Origin: Naematelia aurantialba
Lineage: Eukaryota; Basidiomycota; Tremellomycetes; Tremellales; Naemateliaceae
Direction: 5' to 3'
Assembly: GCA_021527695.1 (NCBI GenBank)
Contig: JAKFAO010000005.1
Coordinates: forward strand, 1,736,001-1,800,000
Length of the DNA: 64,000 bases
Made by a program: the position numbers and the translations under genes. Shown one piece after another: positions 23,053-33,963 of the stretch. How positions within the stretch are numbered: position 1 is the first letter of the stretch; every line of letters starts with the position of its first letter. The notes beneath the pieces are model-generated. The model saw only the letters and a list, made by a program, of their open reading frames with translations. It ran no database searches and was not told the DNA's origin.

Positions 23053-24081
23053 ATGCCGATCGAGACAGACTACTCGTCTGCGACGTACTGGACCACTCGA
23101 TTTTCGTCGGAAACGAACTTCGAATGGCTGCTGCCCTCTGCGCAACTGGTCCCTGTTGTGTTGGAACAGCTGCAGCGCCTGGCCACGAGCTCGAATTCAA
23201 GCTCGAGCTGTACAGAGGCGGGCACGAGCAGGCGACGTCCCAGTACACCCCCGAACACCCAGGTCAACAGAGACATCAAGACCAACACCAACACCAACAC
23301 CAACACCAACACCAACACCAACACCAACACCAACACCAACACCAACACCAACACCAACAACACCAATACCCACACCAACACCGACACCGACACCGCTGTC
23401 GAAGCGAGCACGGCCAGGGCTGTCGAGCCCCTGCGAGTCCTACACTTTGGCTGTGGGACATCACACCTGAGCGACGACCTCCACTACGCATGTCTCGACG
23501 CCGGTCTCAAAACCAGCATCGTCGACGGGGACTACGTGACGCCCTCCACCCTTCTCAACCGACCACGACCCGTCCCACTCGTCCAAGTCGACGTCCTTTC
23601 CCTGGCCTCACTGCGGGAGGTATCGCCAGAACAGGGACAACCATGGGACTTGGTGCTCGACAAGTCCGCGGCCGACGCGATCTCGTGCGGACCCGACTTG
23701 CTTCATCCTCTCCATCCTGAGACGGCCAAGGTCGAGCCCGTCGTCGTTCTGGCGCATAACCTCGCCCAAGTGACTCGTCCAGGTGGGAAATGGGTCTGTG
23801 CCAGCTACTCGGAACATCGATTCGATTTCCTGAGCGTCCACGACACACACGCCAACAAGACCAAAGAGGCGAACGAGGCCGAAGCGGCCGAAGAACAACA
23901 ACATGGACAGCACATAGTTGCGTCTGCGCCATTGGACGTGGGATGGCGGCTACAAGAGAAGCGAGCAGTGAAGAGCCCGTACGCCGATCTGTCTGACGAC
24001 GACGACGAAGCGCCCACAGGCAAACACAAAGTGTACAAGCCGGAAACGCCTACATGGGTCTACATCCTCGAGAGGATCTAG
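23053..24081 (+). CDS. SAM-dependent methyltransferase (EEF1AKMT4/METTL13-like) with Thr-Asn repeat
   Basis: Intronless frame of 342 residues. The N-terminus has YSSATYWTTRFSSETNFEWL, resembling the YWDxRY...(F/Y)xW opening of eEF1A lysine methyltransferase-type proteins. Motif I is RVLHFGCGTSHLSDDL, preceded by a low-complexity linker. Further blocks are VDVLSL, WDLVLDKSAADAI (acidic motif region) and TRPGGKWVCASY. Between the N-terminal block and motif I lies a Thr-Asn dipeptide repeat encoded by 13 perfect ACCAAC units. Other fungal members have an unbroken fold here, so the repeat must sit in a loop. A poly-Asp/Glu insert appears near the C-terminus. The gene is convergent with the WD40 gene, 153 bases apart. 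The protein substrate is unknown; eEF1A is a guess from family. Confidence 0.72.
   Translation: MPIETDYSSATYWTTRFSSETNFEWLLPSAQLVPVVLEQLQRLATSSNSSSSCTEAGTSRRRPSTPPNTQVNRDIKTNTNTNTNTNTNTNTNTNTNTNTNTNNTNTHTNTDTDTAVEASTARAVEPLRVLHFGCGTSHLSDDLHYACLDAGLKTSIVDGDYVTPSTLLNRPRPVPLVQVDVLSLASLREVSPEQGQPWDLVLDKSAADAISCGPDLLHPLHPETAKVEPVVVLAHNLAQVTRPGGKWVCASYSEHRFDFLSVHDTHANKTKEANEAEAAEEQQHGQHIVASAPLDVGWRLQEKRAVKSPYADLSDDDDEAPTGKHKVYKPETPTWVYILERI
23281..23358 (+). repeat. Perfect (ACCAAC)13 hexanucleotide repeat in coding sequence
   Basis: Thirteen perfect tandem ACCAAC units encoding (Thr-Asn)13, followed by degenerate units (AACACCAATACC, ACACCGACACCG) that continue as Asn/His/Asp-Thr dipeptides to about 23394. 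Unit length is a multiple of three, so copy-number change keeps the frame. The repeat opens all reading frames in both directions, creating false long frames of Gln-His, Leu-Val and Cys-Trp repeats. Confidence 0.97.
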
Positions 24082-24234
24082 CCATACGCCGACTTACCGA
24101 CTATACCCCGCACCGTCATACCTGGATTCGTGAGGGCATCAAAGCACAAGCAGAGGGGAGCGCAGAATGCATTTTGGTCTACTCTCCCTTCTGACTCAAT
24201 ACCCGTACATGCACTCTCACCGCAATGCTGCTCC

Positions 24235-26822
24235 TCATGCCGCCTCCTTGGCCTTGCCCTTATCCGCTTTGGCCTGCAGGTCCCCCACGTACACGGTCAT
24301 GACCGTTTTATTATGAAGCCCAAGCCCAAGCTGCTGGCCGTCGTCCCTCCAGTCCATAGACAGCTAGTCGAGAATCAGCCTTGCCTCCCAGCCTACATGA
24401 CAAAGGCTCACCATCATAGGCTTATCCCTACCAGCCTGCTTGGCTGGCTCCTCATCCACCCCATACTCTTTGAGTTTCTTCCCACTCTCCACGTCCCAGA
24501 TGATCAGCTGGCCGTTCCACCCGCCACCTGCCACAGCGCCCAAGAGTCCACCAAAGTCCGGCGGGGAAAACGCGATGGACCCTGTTCCGGTTTCAAGCCC
24601 AGATAATGTATGAAGTCGTTCACCGGATAACGCATCGAAGAGAACGACGGTTGAGTCTTGTCCCCCGCTTTTCGCCCGTCAGCTTATCGAGGGCTTCAAC
24701 GATTGGACACTTACGCAGCGACAATCATCCTCCCCTCCTTGCACATTGGGCTCCAATCCAGAGTGTTCATCCGTTTGTTCTCCATATCTCCACCGACTAC
24801 CTGGAGCTTCTGCACGCAATTCTCGATCCCATCAAACCACTTGCCCTCGCCAAAGTAATCGTCTTCCGAATTGTCCCTGGCGGCAAGCTTTTGAGGTGAG
24901 GTGCTCCGCGACGCAGACTCCGTCCCCCGGTCGTCTGGGTAAACCGGCAGCCTCCATATCATAATGTTCCCGTCGTCTGCGACGCTCGCAAGGAGACGCG
25001 ATTCGGTTGGTTGGCCGGCTTGTGCTGGACTCCACTTCATCTTCGTAACATCGTCGGTATGCCCCTTGAATGTGAATCTCGGTCGCTTGTCATTTGCGCG
25101 GTGGACAAATATGGTATGGTCGTTACCGCCGCTTGCGAAAACGTGGTCGTCAAGCCAATCCACGTCGTTGACCTCTTTAGTGTGACTCTCGAAACACCGT
25201 GTCATGGGCTGATTGTAGCTATTGCCGATTGTGAAGAGACAAACGGTAAAGTCGTTCTTCGCCGCAAGTATCATCGAGCCAGATGGATTGAATTTCATGC
25301 TGTTGATCGAGCCGCGGCCGTATGACATGATACCTTGCAGCTGTCCGGATGGAGTGAAAAGCCGGCCTACACCATCTTGGCATCCGGTTGCCAGTACCGT
25401 ACCATCAGGATGCCATGACAGTGCCGTGACTATCTTTTTGGAGGACTCTATCGATTTATGATGGATGACTGTCGGCTTCTTTGATAATGATAAAGCAGTC
25501 GACGGTGAGTCGGAGTGAAAGTCCCATAATCGAGCTGTCCCATCACTGGAGGCGGTGGCGAGAACGTCTCGGTTCTTCGGATTCCATGCCAAGCACGATA
25601 CCTGAATCGTGAGCTTTGTCTTCTTTAGGTCAAACATGCACCCACCAGATCCCGATGTTCCGTCCAAGTGGAGATATGGGCATCCTCAGCCCAAAGTGGA
25701 TTACCGACACCTCGAGCCAGCACCTTTTCTCTGCCCTTCGCTTTCGTACTGGCTGGACTTTTGCTCCTCCTATCAGTTCCCGGTACCTCTAAGTCCCTCT
25801 TTTCGGTTTTCGGACTATCTTTACGCCCATTTACTAACGAGGCCTTTGGTTTCTTCTTGGGCTCTTCGTCTACATCCATCTTGGTGCTGACGCTGCCTTC
25901 TGATAATCTTGCTCGTTTTTTGTCCTTGTCGTTCCGCTTTTCCTTTGACGGGCTGTTGGATCTCGTGGGAGAAACCCCTTGGGAACCGATAGAAGCATCC
26001 GAATTTCGACGGGGTCGCCGCCGGCCTTTAGTCGCCTCGGACGCAGCAGTGTTGGTGCTGTTGGTTACCGGCTCGGTGGGTTCACGTGATCTCGACGGTC
26101 CAGCGACAGGTTCTTCCAGAGGTGGTGGGAACGCTTCCGGGCGTTTCGGCGGAGGTGGCGAGACTCGCATGGTCGACGGGATGGGCAACGGCGGGTTCAA
26201 GGCAGATGAGGGATAGGCGGGTGGGCAGATGTGGGGAATTAAGAGATGGAATGGATTGGGGCAGTTTGGCTTGTAAGGCTCCTGATTCGATCAGTTTCTG
26301 AACACTATCCCTCTATCTGGAAACAAACACGCACTCCGTTGGGTGCAAGGTGCCGTTCAACCTCCTCCCATCTCAGACCTTTCCATAGTCTGTTGATAAG
26401 TTCGCCTCGAGGGACTTTGCCCTCTGGACGACCAAACATCGGCACAGCCGGACTGTTCTTTCCTTTTTCACCTGGAGTGACGCCATTGGGCTTGACAGAC
26501 CGATCCCTTACAGGGTTTAACGGATAGGCGGGGTTGAAGTGCTGAAACAGCGTGGTCGAAGGCAGATTCGATTCATTAAGAAACGAGAAAGCTGAATGTT
26601 GAAAGTTCGACTCCAGCATATACTGCAACCTGTCAGCCGGCTGAACTATGAAAGCGGCGCTGGATGAGCACTGACGAGGTAGATGAGGATGTTTATCTCC
26701 ACCGTCGATAATTCTGTCCGGCTCTGAGGCTCCTCAATGTCCATCTCTACATCTTCGTCTAATGGGAGAGTAGCCGGGTCAAAGTCGGTGCTTTTAGGTG
26801 GAGGTGCAGCCGAAGGAAGCAT
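24235..26822 (-). CDS. LisH-WD40 corepressor subunit (TBL1/Sif2-like)
   Basis: Predicted nuclear scaffold of a histone-deacetylase corepressor complex (TBL1 in SMRT/NCoR, Sif2 in yeast Set3C). The start ATG at 26820-26822 opens MLPSAAPPPKS. A LisH motif formed across an intron follows, with LQYMLESNFQHSAFSFLNES (about residues 55-75). A long basic, Pro/Ser/Lys-rich linker (PSKEKRNDKDKKRARLS) of nuclear-localisation character comes next. The WD40 propeller then begins with AWNPKNRDVLATASSDGTA and continues with repeats ending RLWDF, RLFTP, CLFTI, IFVHR, IMIWR, VVLFD and IIWDV. The last exon ends KGKAKEAA at TGA 24235-24237. Roughly 780 residues with several introns. An exon-sized insert (DRGTESASRSTS...) lies between repeats and is specific to this protein or its relatives. 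Confidence 0.87.
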
Positions 26823-27327
26823 AATGACACATCAAAGCAGGCTTCTGCTTGACGAATTCCTAGGATGGCGCAAGAGACAGAACACGATATGGTGGCCGAT
26901 TCGATGTCCACCCGTGAAGCTGGCTGGTATGATACGGAGAGGGTAGAAGAGGACCCGCAGGGTATCTTGTACGGCGGTGATTCCAGATGAGGCTGTCGCC
27001 TGAACAGACTGTTTGGGATTATAATGCTCAACGCTGAGAGGAGAAGAATGACCAGAAACGTAAAAAGAAACGAGAGGGTATTTGGGCCATCAACATTGAA
27101 GAGAAGACTCAAGGTGCCACACCTGTTAATGCCGAGATATCACCGATATTTGATCCCGCGACGCGTGCCTAGTGGCTGGGGTTGGTGGGGAGAGAGACAA
27201 CGTCGCAGTTTTCTAAAGTACCTTCGCAGCACAGGTTGGATGCAACACACCTCTAAAGGTCAAACAGTGGTAACCCTTTTGACACTTTGGAGTGTCACGT
27301 CGTCGACACTGTCGCAGCGCTAGGACC
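26823..27327. promoter_or_regulatory. Divergent promoter region, LisH-WD40 / TMEM115-like
   Basis: A 505-base gap between divergent start codons (26822 minus, 27328 plus). It must hold both promoters. No specific motif or separate gene was recognised. Confidence 0.4.
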
Positions 27328-28690
27328 ATGCCTTCCGTCTCCTTCCTCCCGTTCTTGCAAACGGTCCCACTGGCGACTCGCGTCCTCACCCTGACTCTCA
27401 TCTTCTTCTCCATCTCCGCTCTTCTCCTTTCCGTCCTGGCTCAGCAAAATTCCCCAAATCGACTGCGACCAGGCGAAAGCTTGCCATTCTTGGTGCTTGT
27501 CCCGGGGGAGAGCTGGAAATATCCTTGGACGTTGTTGACGGCAGGATGGGTTGAGCTGAGCGTAATCGAGGTTAGCTTAATGGTTCAATACACATCTTCC
27601 AGGCTGATACCCTCAGATTGTCTTTTCTGCGGTGACATTACCCCTCGCATGCAGATATCTCGAACGGATCTGGGGCTCCAAGGAGCTGGTCCGCTTCTGT
27701 TGCGTAGTCATTGTCGGATCAAACATCATCGCATTCGGCTTCAGCTGGTTGTTGTGGTTCGTGTTACGGCAAGAAGAGGCCTTGTGAGCTTGGCGCCCAT
27801 GTCGTTTTCCTCAGGCTTATTCCCATAGATTCGGTCTGCCGTATCATGGGCTCAGCGGCCTACAAGTCGGCTTCCTCGTCGCTTTCACCCAACTCATCCC
27901 GGAGCATCAACTACAACTGCTCGGCGTACTGAAGATCCGGGTCAAGGTCAGTGAATGACACTCAGACAGCTGCTCCAACTGACTTGGACAGACTCTACCT
28001 GGCATCTATATTCTCATCTCCAACGTGCTCACGATCGTTCTCGGTCCATCGCCATATATCCTCATTCAATTCGGCTTCTTCGTTGCATGGGTTTACCTAC
28101 GGTTCTTCAAGCTTTCCGAGGATGGCTTGACTCGTGGAGACCGGAGCGAGGCTTTTGCTTTCATGTACTGGTTCCCGCCACCTGTCCGGTAAGCCCAACC
28201 CCCAATCTGACTCTGACAAGCATCGGAGGCTGATACCAATGACAGACCGTACATTGCCGTTCCCGCCAACTTTGTGTTCAAACAGGCTGTCAAGTTCAAG
28301 CTGGTACAATCATGGGATGAACCTATGCAAGGTGGCAGTTACAGTCTTCTGCCAGGACCTGGAGGTGCCCGTGCGGAGGCCGAGCGGCGCAGGTGAGTGA
28401 CGCAGATCAGATTCGACGCCCGGTATGATCATGCTTGCTGATCCATATACAGAGCACTGGCCCTGAAAGCCCTAGACGCGCGACTCGCTTCAGGATCGCC
28501 AGCTCCTCCTTCCTCATCTGCGACCGCCCCGGCAGCCACCTCGGGCATACCCGCCGCAACAGACGCTGCAGTGGCCGCTGTTGAGGCGGCTGTAGATGCT
28601 ATCGCTCCTCCCCCACTAAAGACCTCTACGAGCACGCGTAATGCTTCCAAAGTGGATGACCTCAAGGAGACGAAAGAAAGAGTTGAATAG
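27328..28690 (+). CDS. TMEM115-like Golgi membrane protein (DUF1751, rhomboid-like)
   Basis: Homologue of mammalian TMEM115, a Golgi multi-pass protein with a rhomboid-like fold but no protease residues, involved in retrograde Golgi-to-ER traffic. Starts MPSVSFLPFLQTVPLATRVL at 27328. The first membrane segment (about residues 14-38) is followed by FLVLVPGESWKYPWTLLTAG, the conserved opening of the family. Later exons have GSNIIAFGFSWLLWFVL, GLSGLQVGFLVAFTQLIPEH, GPSPYILIQFGFFVAWVYLR and RGDRSEAFAFMYWFPP. The C-terminal third is cytosolic, Ala/Pro/Ser-rich, ending KVDDLKETKERVE at TAG 28688-28690. Around five introns of 50-70 nt are needed; total about 350 residues, near family length. The neighbouring PMT gene follows on the same strand after 307 bases. 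Confidence 0.82.
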
Positions 28691-28997
28691 ATGGCAGTCG
28701 AAACCAGTCGATATGCATTTCTTGGTCGATGGCTCAAGCCGTGACGTGGCCATGTATCCATTATCAACACGGGCCATTACCCCGTGGGGTGACCGTGCCG
28801 GCACTCGACGCGCTGCCTATTTGTCTGCGTTGGTCGATTTCTCTCTCCTTTGTTCGGTGGTGTCCTTTTTCCACTCTCACCTCAGCTTTGAGTAGCAGGG
28901 CCGTGCGTAGAGACTGACTCTGCTACTTCACTGTACGGCTGACAAGAGTTGCGCCTACGAACGGCGCCATCTTTCACATACGGTGCCATCTTCTACG

Positions 28998-31900
28998 ATG
29001 CCGTCCCGCAGTCCACCTCCTTCGCCTCCGCGACGGCGCTCTCCTCAACCGGCCCTCACCAACCTCCCTCAGCCACTTCTCGCTCGACCACTCACCACCA
29101 AAGTGTCTCCGACATCCATGCCCGACAGCCACGCCGATATGCGCCTTCGCGATGCGCAGTCTTCGAGTTCGTGGCCATTGAAGGAACCAGTGGCATTCGG
29201 GGGACGTCGGCTAGGGACAAGAGCAGGAGCTGGTCTGGGAGGGCTCAGAAAACGTGAATGGGGGATCCTGCTGATGGTCACGGCGTTGGCGTGCTTTATT
29301 CGGATGTATAAGCTCTGGAGACCAACTTCAGTCGTGTAAGTCCCTCTTGACATTCCTTTTGCAAGAGCGGCCCGTGTCTGGAGCTGGGACTGATGCAGAG
29401 CAGATTTGACGAGGTCCACTTTGGCGGATTTGCATCCAAGTACATTCGACAGAGGTTCTTCATGGATGTTCATCCGCCACTCGCCAAGCTCCTGATCACG
29501 CTGTCTGCATACATTGGCAGATTTGATGGTAATTTCGACTTCAAGGATATTGGCAAGTACGTCTTGATTACTGGCAGTCTGTAGGGCGTAGCCAGTGCTA
29601 ACCCGATGCAGGGACTACATCGAGCCCAACGTTCCGTATATCATCATGCGCTTCCTGCCTGCGACTCTTGGCCTCGCACTGGTGCCAATCACCTTCTTAA
29701 CTCTCATTGCGCTCCGACTCTCACTTGCGACCGCCCTCCTTGGCTCCCTCCTCATCACCTTTGAGAACGCACTCATCACACAATCGCGCTTGATTCTCCT
29801 CGACTCGTTCCTCGTGTTCTTTACGGGACTCACAATCTTCTTTTGGGTCCGTTTCTCCAACCTCGATTCCGACGGACATGCCTTCCAGCCAGCGTGGTGG
29901 GCCAATCTCACTTTGACGGGCCTCAGCCTTGGAGCAGTGGTCAGCTGCAAGTGGGTTGGCTTGTTCACCATAGCCACTGTTGGTTTGGGAACGCTTCGTC
30001 AACTGTGGCTCCTCCTCGGGAACCTCCGGGTCACACCGAGGATGTGGACAAAGCACTTCCTAGCGCGCACGCTCTGCCTCATTGTTATTCCATCCATGTT
30101 CTACATGTTCATGTTCCAAATTCATTTCTGGATTTTGAACCAGTCGGGAGATGGGGATGGCTTCATGAGCTCAGAGTTCCAGCATACACTCAAGGGTCAT
30201 GCTATGGAAGACACATATGCAGGTGCGCTCGTCTAGCATACACCAACGTAGACCGTCTTGGCTGATTTGATCAGACGTTGCGCTCGGTTCGCACGTTACC
30301 ATCCGTCATGTTCACACCCAGGGCGGCTACTTGCACTCACATGCCAGCGCCTACCCTAGTGGTTCACAACGTTAGTTGACTATGCTGGGCATTGCACCAC
30401 ACTGATATACACGAAAGAACAACAAATTACTCTTTATCCTCATCGAGACGACAACAACGTCTGGCGAATTATCAATGCTTCATCACCAGACGGTCCTGTC
30501 AGCTATCCCTGGGATGAACTGCCCCTGGAATATGTTCTTACCGGCACCAAGATTCGTCTGGAACATATAACCACCGAGAAGAGGCTACATTCTCATGATA
30601 TTCGGCCTTCCGTTAGCGAGGTTGACTTTCAAAACGAGGTGTCAGGATACGGCTTCCCTGGGTCAGTCAAACAGACTTCCTGTATTTTATGCTAAACCAA
30701 ACAGTTTTGGAGGAGACGCGAACGACGACTTCGTTGTTGAGATCGCTCCCAAGACTAGGGGGACGCGTGATCGGCAAGCCCGCCATCGACTGCGGACTCT
30801 TCGAAGCGAGTTTCGTTTGAGACATGCCATGACCGGATGCTATTTGTTCTCGCACAAGGTCAAGCTCCCTGAATGGGGTTTCGACCAACAGGAGGTCAGC
30901 ATTCTTTCAAGTCACAGCGGGTCCATCTGATCAGATCAGGTCACTTGCAACAAGAACCCTACATGGGAGAACTCACTTTGGTACATTGAGACCAATACTC
31001 ACGCACAACGTTAGTCGATGTCCTACACACAACGTCCATGCTGAATCTCGTAGTCCCATTCGATGCTGAGAAGGTGAATTACCAACGTCCGAGCTTCTTC
31101 ACAAAGTTCTACGAGCTTCAAGCAGTCATGTGGAGGACGAATGCAGGGTTGACAGACCGACACGCATACGACTCTCGACCACAACACTGGCCTTGGCTGC
31201 GTCGTGGCATCGTAAAGCTATATCCCTATCTGAGTGGCCCCTCGCTGATGACGTTCAGAACTTTTGGGTCAAGGATCACAGGCAAATTTACCTTGTCGGG
31301 AACCCATTCGTCTGGTGGACGTCTTCGATGGCAGTCGTTCTCTACTTTGCTGTCCGAGGTTTCCTAATCTTGCGAGCCAAACGGGGCTATCGGGATCTGT
31401 ATCAGCGTGAGAATCACGACCAATCTGTCTCCCTCGCTGACCCTCTCAGCGAAAACGGCATTCTACGATGAGGTCTGCGGCTTCCTTGTGCTGTCGTGGG
31501 CACTACACTACCTGCCCTTCTTCCTGATGCAGCGACAGCTGTTCCTGCACCACTACCTTCCAGCTCTGTACTTTGCTGTGCTGTGTTTTTGCGCGGTATT
31601 CGACTTTGTAACCTCAACTTTGCGGCCGCGCACTAGGGTACAGATCGCAGCCGTCCTGCTTGTGCTGGTTATCTGGTCTTACAATTACTATTCGCCTCTG
31701 GCGTACGCTGGCGAATGGACCAGAGGTAAATGCGAGCGGGCGAAGTGGTTGAAGTCCTGGGACTTTTCGTGGTAAGCTCTTTGTCTCTGTATGCTCTCTA
31801 TATCTTCTGACGAGGGTAGCAACGACTTTCACGAGAACCTCTCCATGTACCACCACGTGCCTCCGGCTGCGCCTGTGCAGAGCGAAAAGGTGCAGCTGGA

Positions 31901-32333
31901 CGACGGGTTTGGAGCAGATGCCATCACGACGACGCTTGTCGAGGAAGCGCCGGAACCGATCCGCAATGTGTTCGCAGGCGACGATGCTTCTCCGGAGGAG
32001 AAGACAGTCGCACCGGTCGGCCCGCAAAATGAGGTGCAGATGCCCGAGTACACCGAGGCGGCCGTACCGCCACCTGGGGAACAGGAGGTCGAGCCGGCGC
32101 AGGACACGCGTGCACCTGTGGGACAGGATGCTGGGGCGCCAGAAGTCACAGCTCCTGAGGAGGATGTGGGTGGCTGGCAAGGCGGAGCAGAGGATGATGC
32201 CGGGAGGAAGGATGAAGTGACAGAGGACAGGCCTCCGATTGTCGGCGCACGGATCGAGGTGGCGGAGATGGGCCTGGATGAAGAGGCTATGAGATTAGCA
32301 GACGAGGCTCTGAAAGCAGACGACGATATTTGA
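28998..32333 (+). CDS. PMT1: Protein O-mannosyltransferase, PMT1 type
   Basis: ER enzyme that transfers mannose from dolichol-phosphate-mannose to Ser/Thr of secreted proteins. The start at 28998 gives a Pro/Ser/Arg-rich cytosolic N-terminus. The first membrane segment follows, and then the lumenal loop FDEVHFGGFASKYIRQRFF with the essential Asp-Glu pair and DVHPPLAKLL. The MIR domain region shows GGYLHSHASAYPSGSQQQQI and LYPHRDDNNVW, FEDIRL-like and SGYGFPG repeats. The C-terminal membrane part has HYLPFFLMQRQLFLHHYLPA. FGGFASKY together with QQQITLYPH separates it from PMT2 (HFGKFGSYY) and from PMT4 (insert with SSQGQQV). After DFSCNDF the protein carries an extra acidic, Pro/Glu/Ala-rich tail of about 170 residues ending in ADDDI, longer than usual for the family. 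About nine or ten introns; stop TGA 32331-32333. Confidence 0.9.
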
Positions 32334-32572
32334 TCCAGTCGAGCGTGAGTGCCGAAAATCAGGATGAATACGTACGTGCGGCAACCGAAGACGGGAGGTG
32401 CGCCGGCGTCACGGCTGATCGGTGTTTGCTTGGAACGCGAAGGATTGTGATTGGCTTCTTCCCGCTTTTATACCTGTTCACTGTCATTCATGGTAATTCG
32501 CCTGGCTCGTTCACGCTCGTTTACATTCGTTTACACTCGTTAGTCGTTCACCAGTGTTGGCCCAGCTCTCGT
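32334..32572. other. PMT1 3' flank with CGTT(C/T)AC repeats
   Basis: Downstream of the PMT1 stop. Five near-identical CGTT(C/T)AC units occur between 32508 and 32551, with a sixth at about 32570, on a pyrimidine-rich background. They may be a decayed tandem repeat. Confidence 0.4.
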
Positions 32573-33061
32573 TCACGCTTGAAACGTTACCAGAAGAGCC
32601 ATTCTCTTCTCTTCGGCGAAAGCGGCCAAACCGGGCTCTATGTAATATAACTGAATTATAATTCGACCGGAATTCACTCGGTTCTTGCGACCTTCTGGGA
32701 AGCTCCAGGCATCCCAAATTCGGCTCCATGGTATTTGCTTTAGCTTGCGTAAGCTTCGTATTGGCTTGGAACTTGTTGAAAGGGTAAGGTCCGTGCGCTG
32801 CGCCGCTGCGGGACTCGGTAATGCGGGGATTGGCTTTCCTTTGTAGACGTGGTGGACTTCAAGGTAGACGGGGCCGTCTTTTGTCATCCAAGCGCCATCG
32901 TACGAGGAGCAGAAATAGCACTCGTCTCGGGGTTCCAGAGTGCCCTTTTGGCCACAAGGTCCTTCGGGGGCTTCGCTGGGCTGGCCGTGGTATTTCCCAG
33001 CCCAAGTATAAGTCTTGACCTGCGACAGCAGAATCGGATGCCTCGCTTCCAATCGTACCAT
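32573..33061 (-). CDS. Hypothetical protein, 162 residues, unrecognised
   Basis: An uninterrupted frame from ATG at 33059-33061 to TGA at 32573-32575. It reads MVRLEARHPILLSQVKTYTW at the start, with a CYFCSSYDGAWMTKDGPVYL segment in the middle and a basic, hydrophobic second half. No known domain is recognised. It is divergent from the hypothetical frame starting at 33124, only 62 bases away, which leaves little room for two promoters. It could be a chance frame or an exon of a larger gene. The 3' end runs into the CGTTCAC repeat tract. No function is proposed. Confidence 0.28.
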   Translation of the reverse strand: MVRLEARHPILLSQVKTYTWAGKYHGQPSEAPEGPCGQKGTLEPRDECYFCSSYDGAWMTKDGPVYLEVHHVYKGKPIPALPSPAAAQRTDLTLSTSSKPIRSLRKLKQIPWSRIWDAWSFPEGRKNRVNSGRIIIQLYYIEPGLAAFAEEKRMALLVTFQA

Positions 33062-33123
33062 CTGTCTACAAGCTTATCTACTGTCACAGCGTATCTGAAA
33101 AACCATAAAGTTCCTCCCCGTTG

Positions 33124-33963
33124 ATGATTGCCACTCGACCCCCGACGCCGGCCATGACTAGGAATTTCTGCGGAAGACTTAGTAAGCATGAGACCAAGGA
33201 GCAGCACGGAACCGAAGGCGTGACGAGCGTCGACGCTGGCGCCGACGTTGGAGCCGATGCCAGCTTTGACCGGGCCAGCGTCGTCACGTCAGCCTCCAGG
33301 CACAACTGCATGAGCCCCAGCATGAGGTCGCACTCGGCCTTTACCAACTTCACCAATTTCAGCTTCAACCACGAGGGGCGTCCTCTCTCGACACAGACAT
33401 TCAGCACCCAGCCACTCACCATCGACACGAGCCACCAGGCGCACCAGGCGCTTCAGGACGACTACTCTGCTCGCTTCGAGCCGCCGGAATCGAGCGGGCT
33501 GTGGGACTCGCTCATGAATTGTTTTAGCGGACTCGGGCTAGTCGACAACAGGGAGGTGTTCGACCCTAGGCCGAGGAGCGAGACGATATCGCCTACCGAG
33601 TCGGCGATGCGGGTCACCGTCCAAGTCACCACGACCGTTTCTGGAAATGAGGTATTGACGAGCCCGGCCGACTCGGTCCGTACATACGACACCGTCGGCG
33701 CTGTGAGTACCGGCAACGAAGTCAATCCGGTGGAGGTGAACTACCCAGTTAGTACGGTCGAGACTTCGAATGGTGAGATGCCCCTGGGACAGGTCGATCG
33801 TCATTCAGATGTGGGGACAGCGACCGCAGCGGTTGGAAGAGGACGGCCAAACGAGAGGAGAGCAAGTACGCAGGACGCTCTGGAAGGGGCGTCTAATACT
33901 CCCAACACGGACAGAGGGGAATATGGATGGCAAGGCGCCTTTGCACTAGGTACTTGGTGCTGA
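33124..33963 (+). CDS. Hypothetical Ser/Thr-rich protein, about 280 residues
   Basis: Single uninterrupted frame from ATG 33124 to TGA 33961-33963. Composition is Ser/Thr/Asp/Ala-rich and probably mostly disordered. Visible parts are a short basic N-terminus (RPPTPAMTRNFCGRLSKHE), an aromatic patch (SAFTNFTNFSFNHEG), a possible short helix (SGLWDSLMNCFSGLGLVD), a Thr/Val stretch (MRVTVQVTTTVSGNE), and an unusual hydrophobic end, YGWQGAFALGTWC. There is no signal peptide or membrane segment. The codon pattern (many C/G third positions and the length without stops) favours a real gene, but it is not recognised. Internal ATG at 33154 is an alternative start. Confidence 0.5.
   Translation: MIATRPPTPAMTRNFCGRLSKHETKEQHGTEGVTSVDAGADVGADASFDRASVVTSASRHNCMSPSMRSHSAFTNFTNFSFNHEGRPLSTQTFSTQPLTIDTSHQAHQALQDDYSARFEPPESSGLWDSLMNCFSGLGLVDNREVFDPRPRSETISPTESAMRVTVQVTTTVSGNEVLTSPADSVRTYDTVGAVSTGNEVNPVEVNYPVSTVETSNGEMPLGQVDRHSDVGTATAAVGRGRPNERRASTQDALEGASNTPNTDRGEYGWQGAFALGTWC

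Noticed and set aside
23070..23491. Minus-strand frames reading as Leu-Val and Cys-Trp repeats
   Set aside because: They are reverse-strand shadows of the same hexanucleotide repeat; neither has content outside the repeat.
22824..23720. Long plus-strand frame reading as Gln-His repeats
   Set aside because: It is a shadow of the (ACCAAC)n repeat in another frame; the flanking translation has no domain, whereas the frame starting at 23053 shows a clear methyltransferase.
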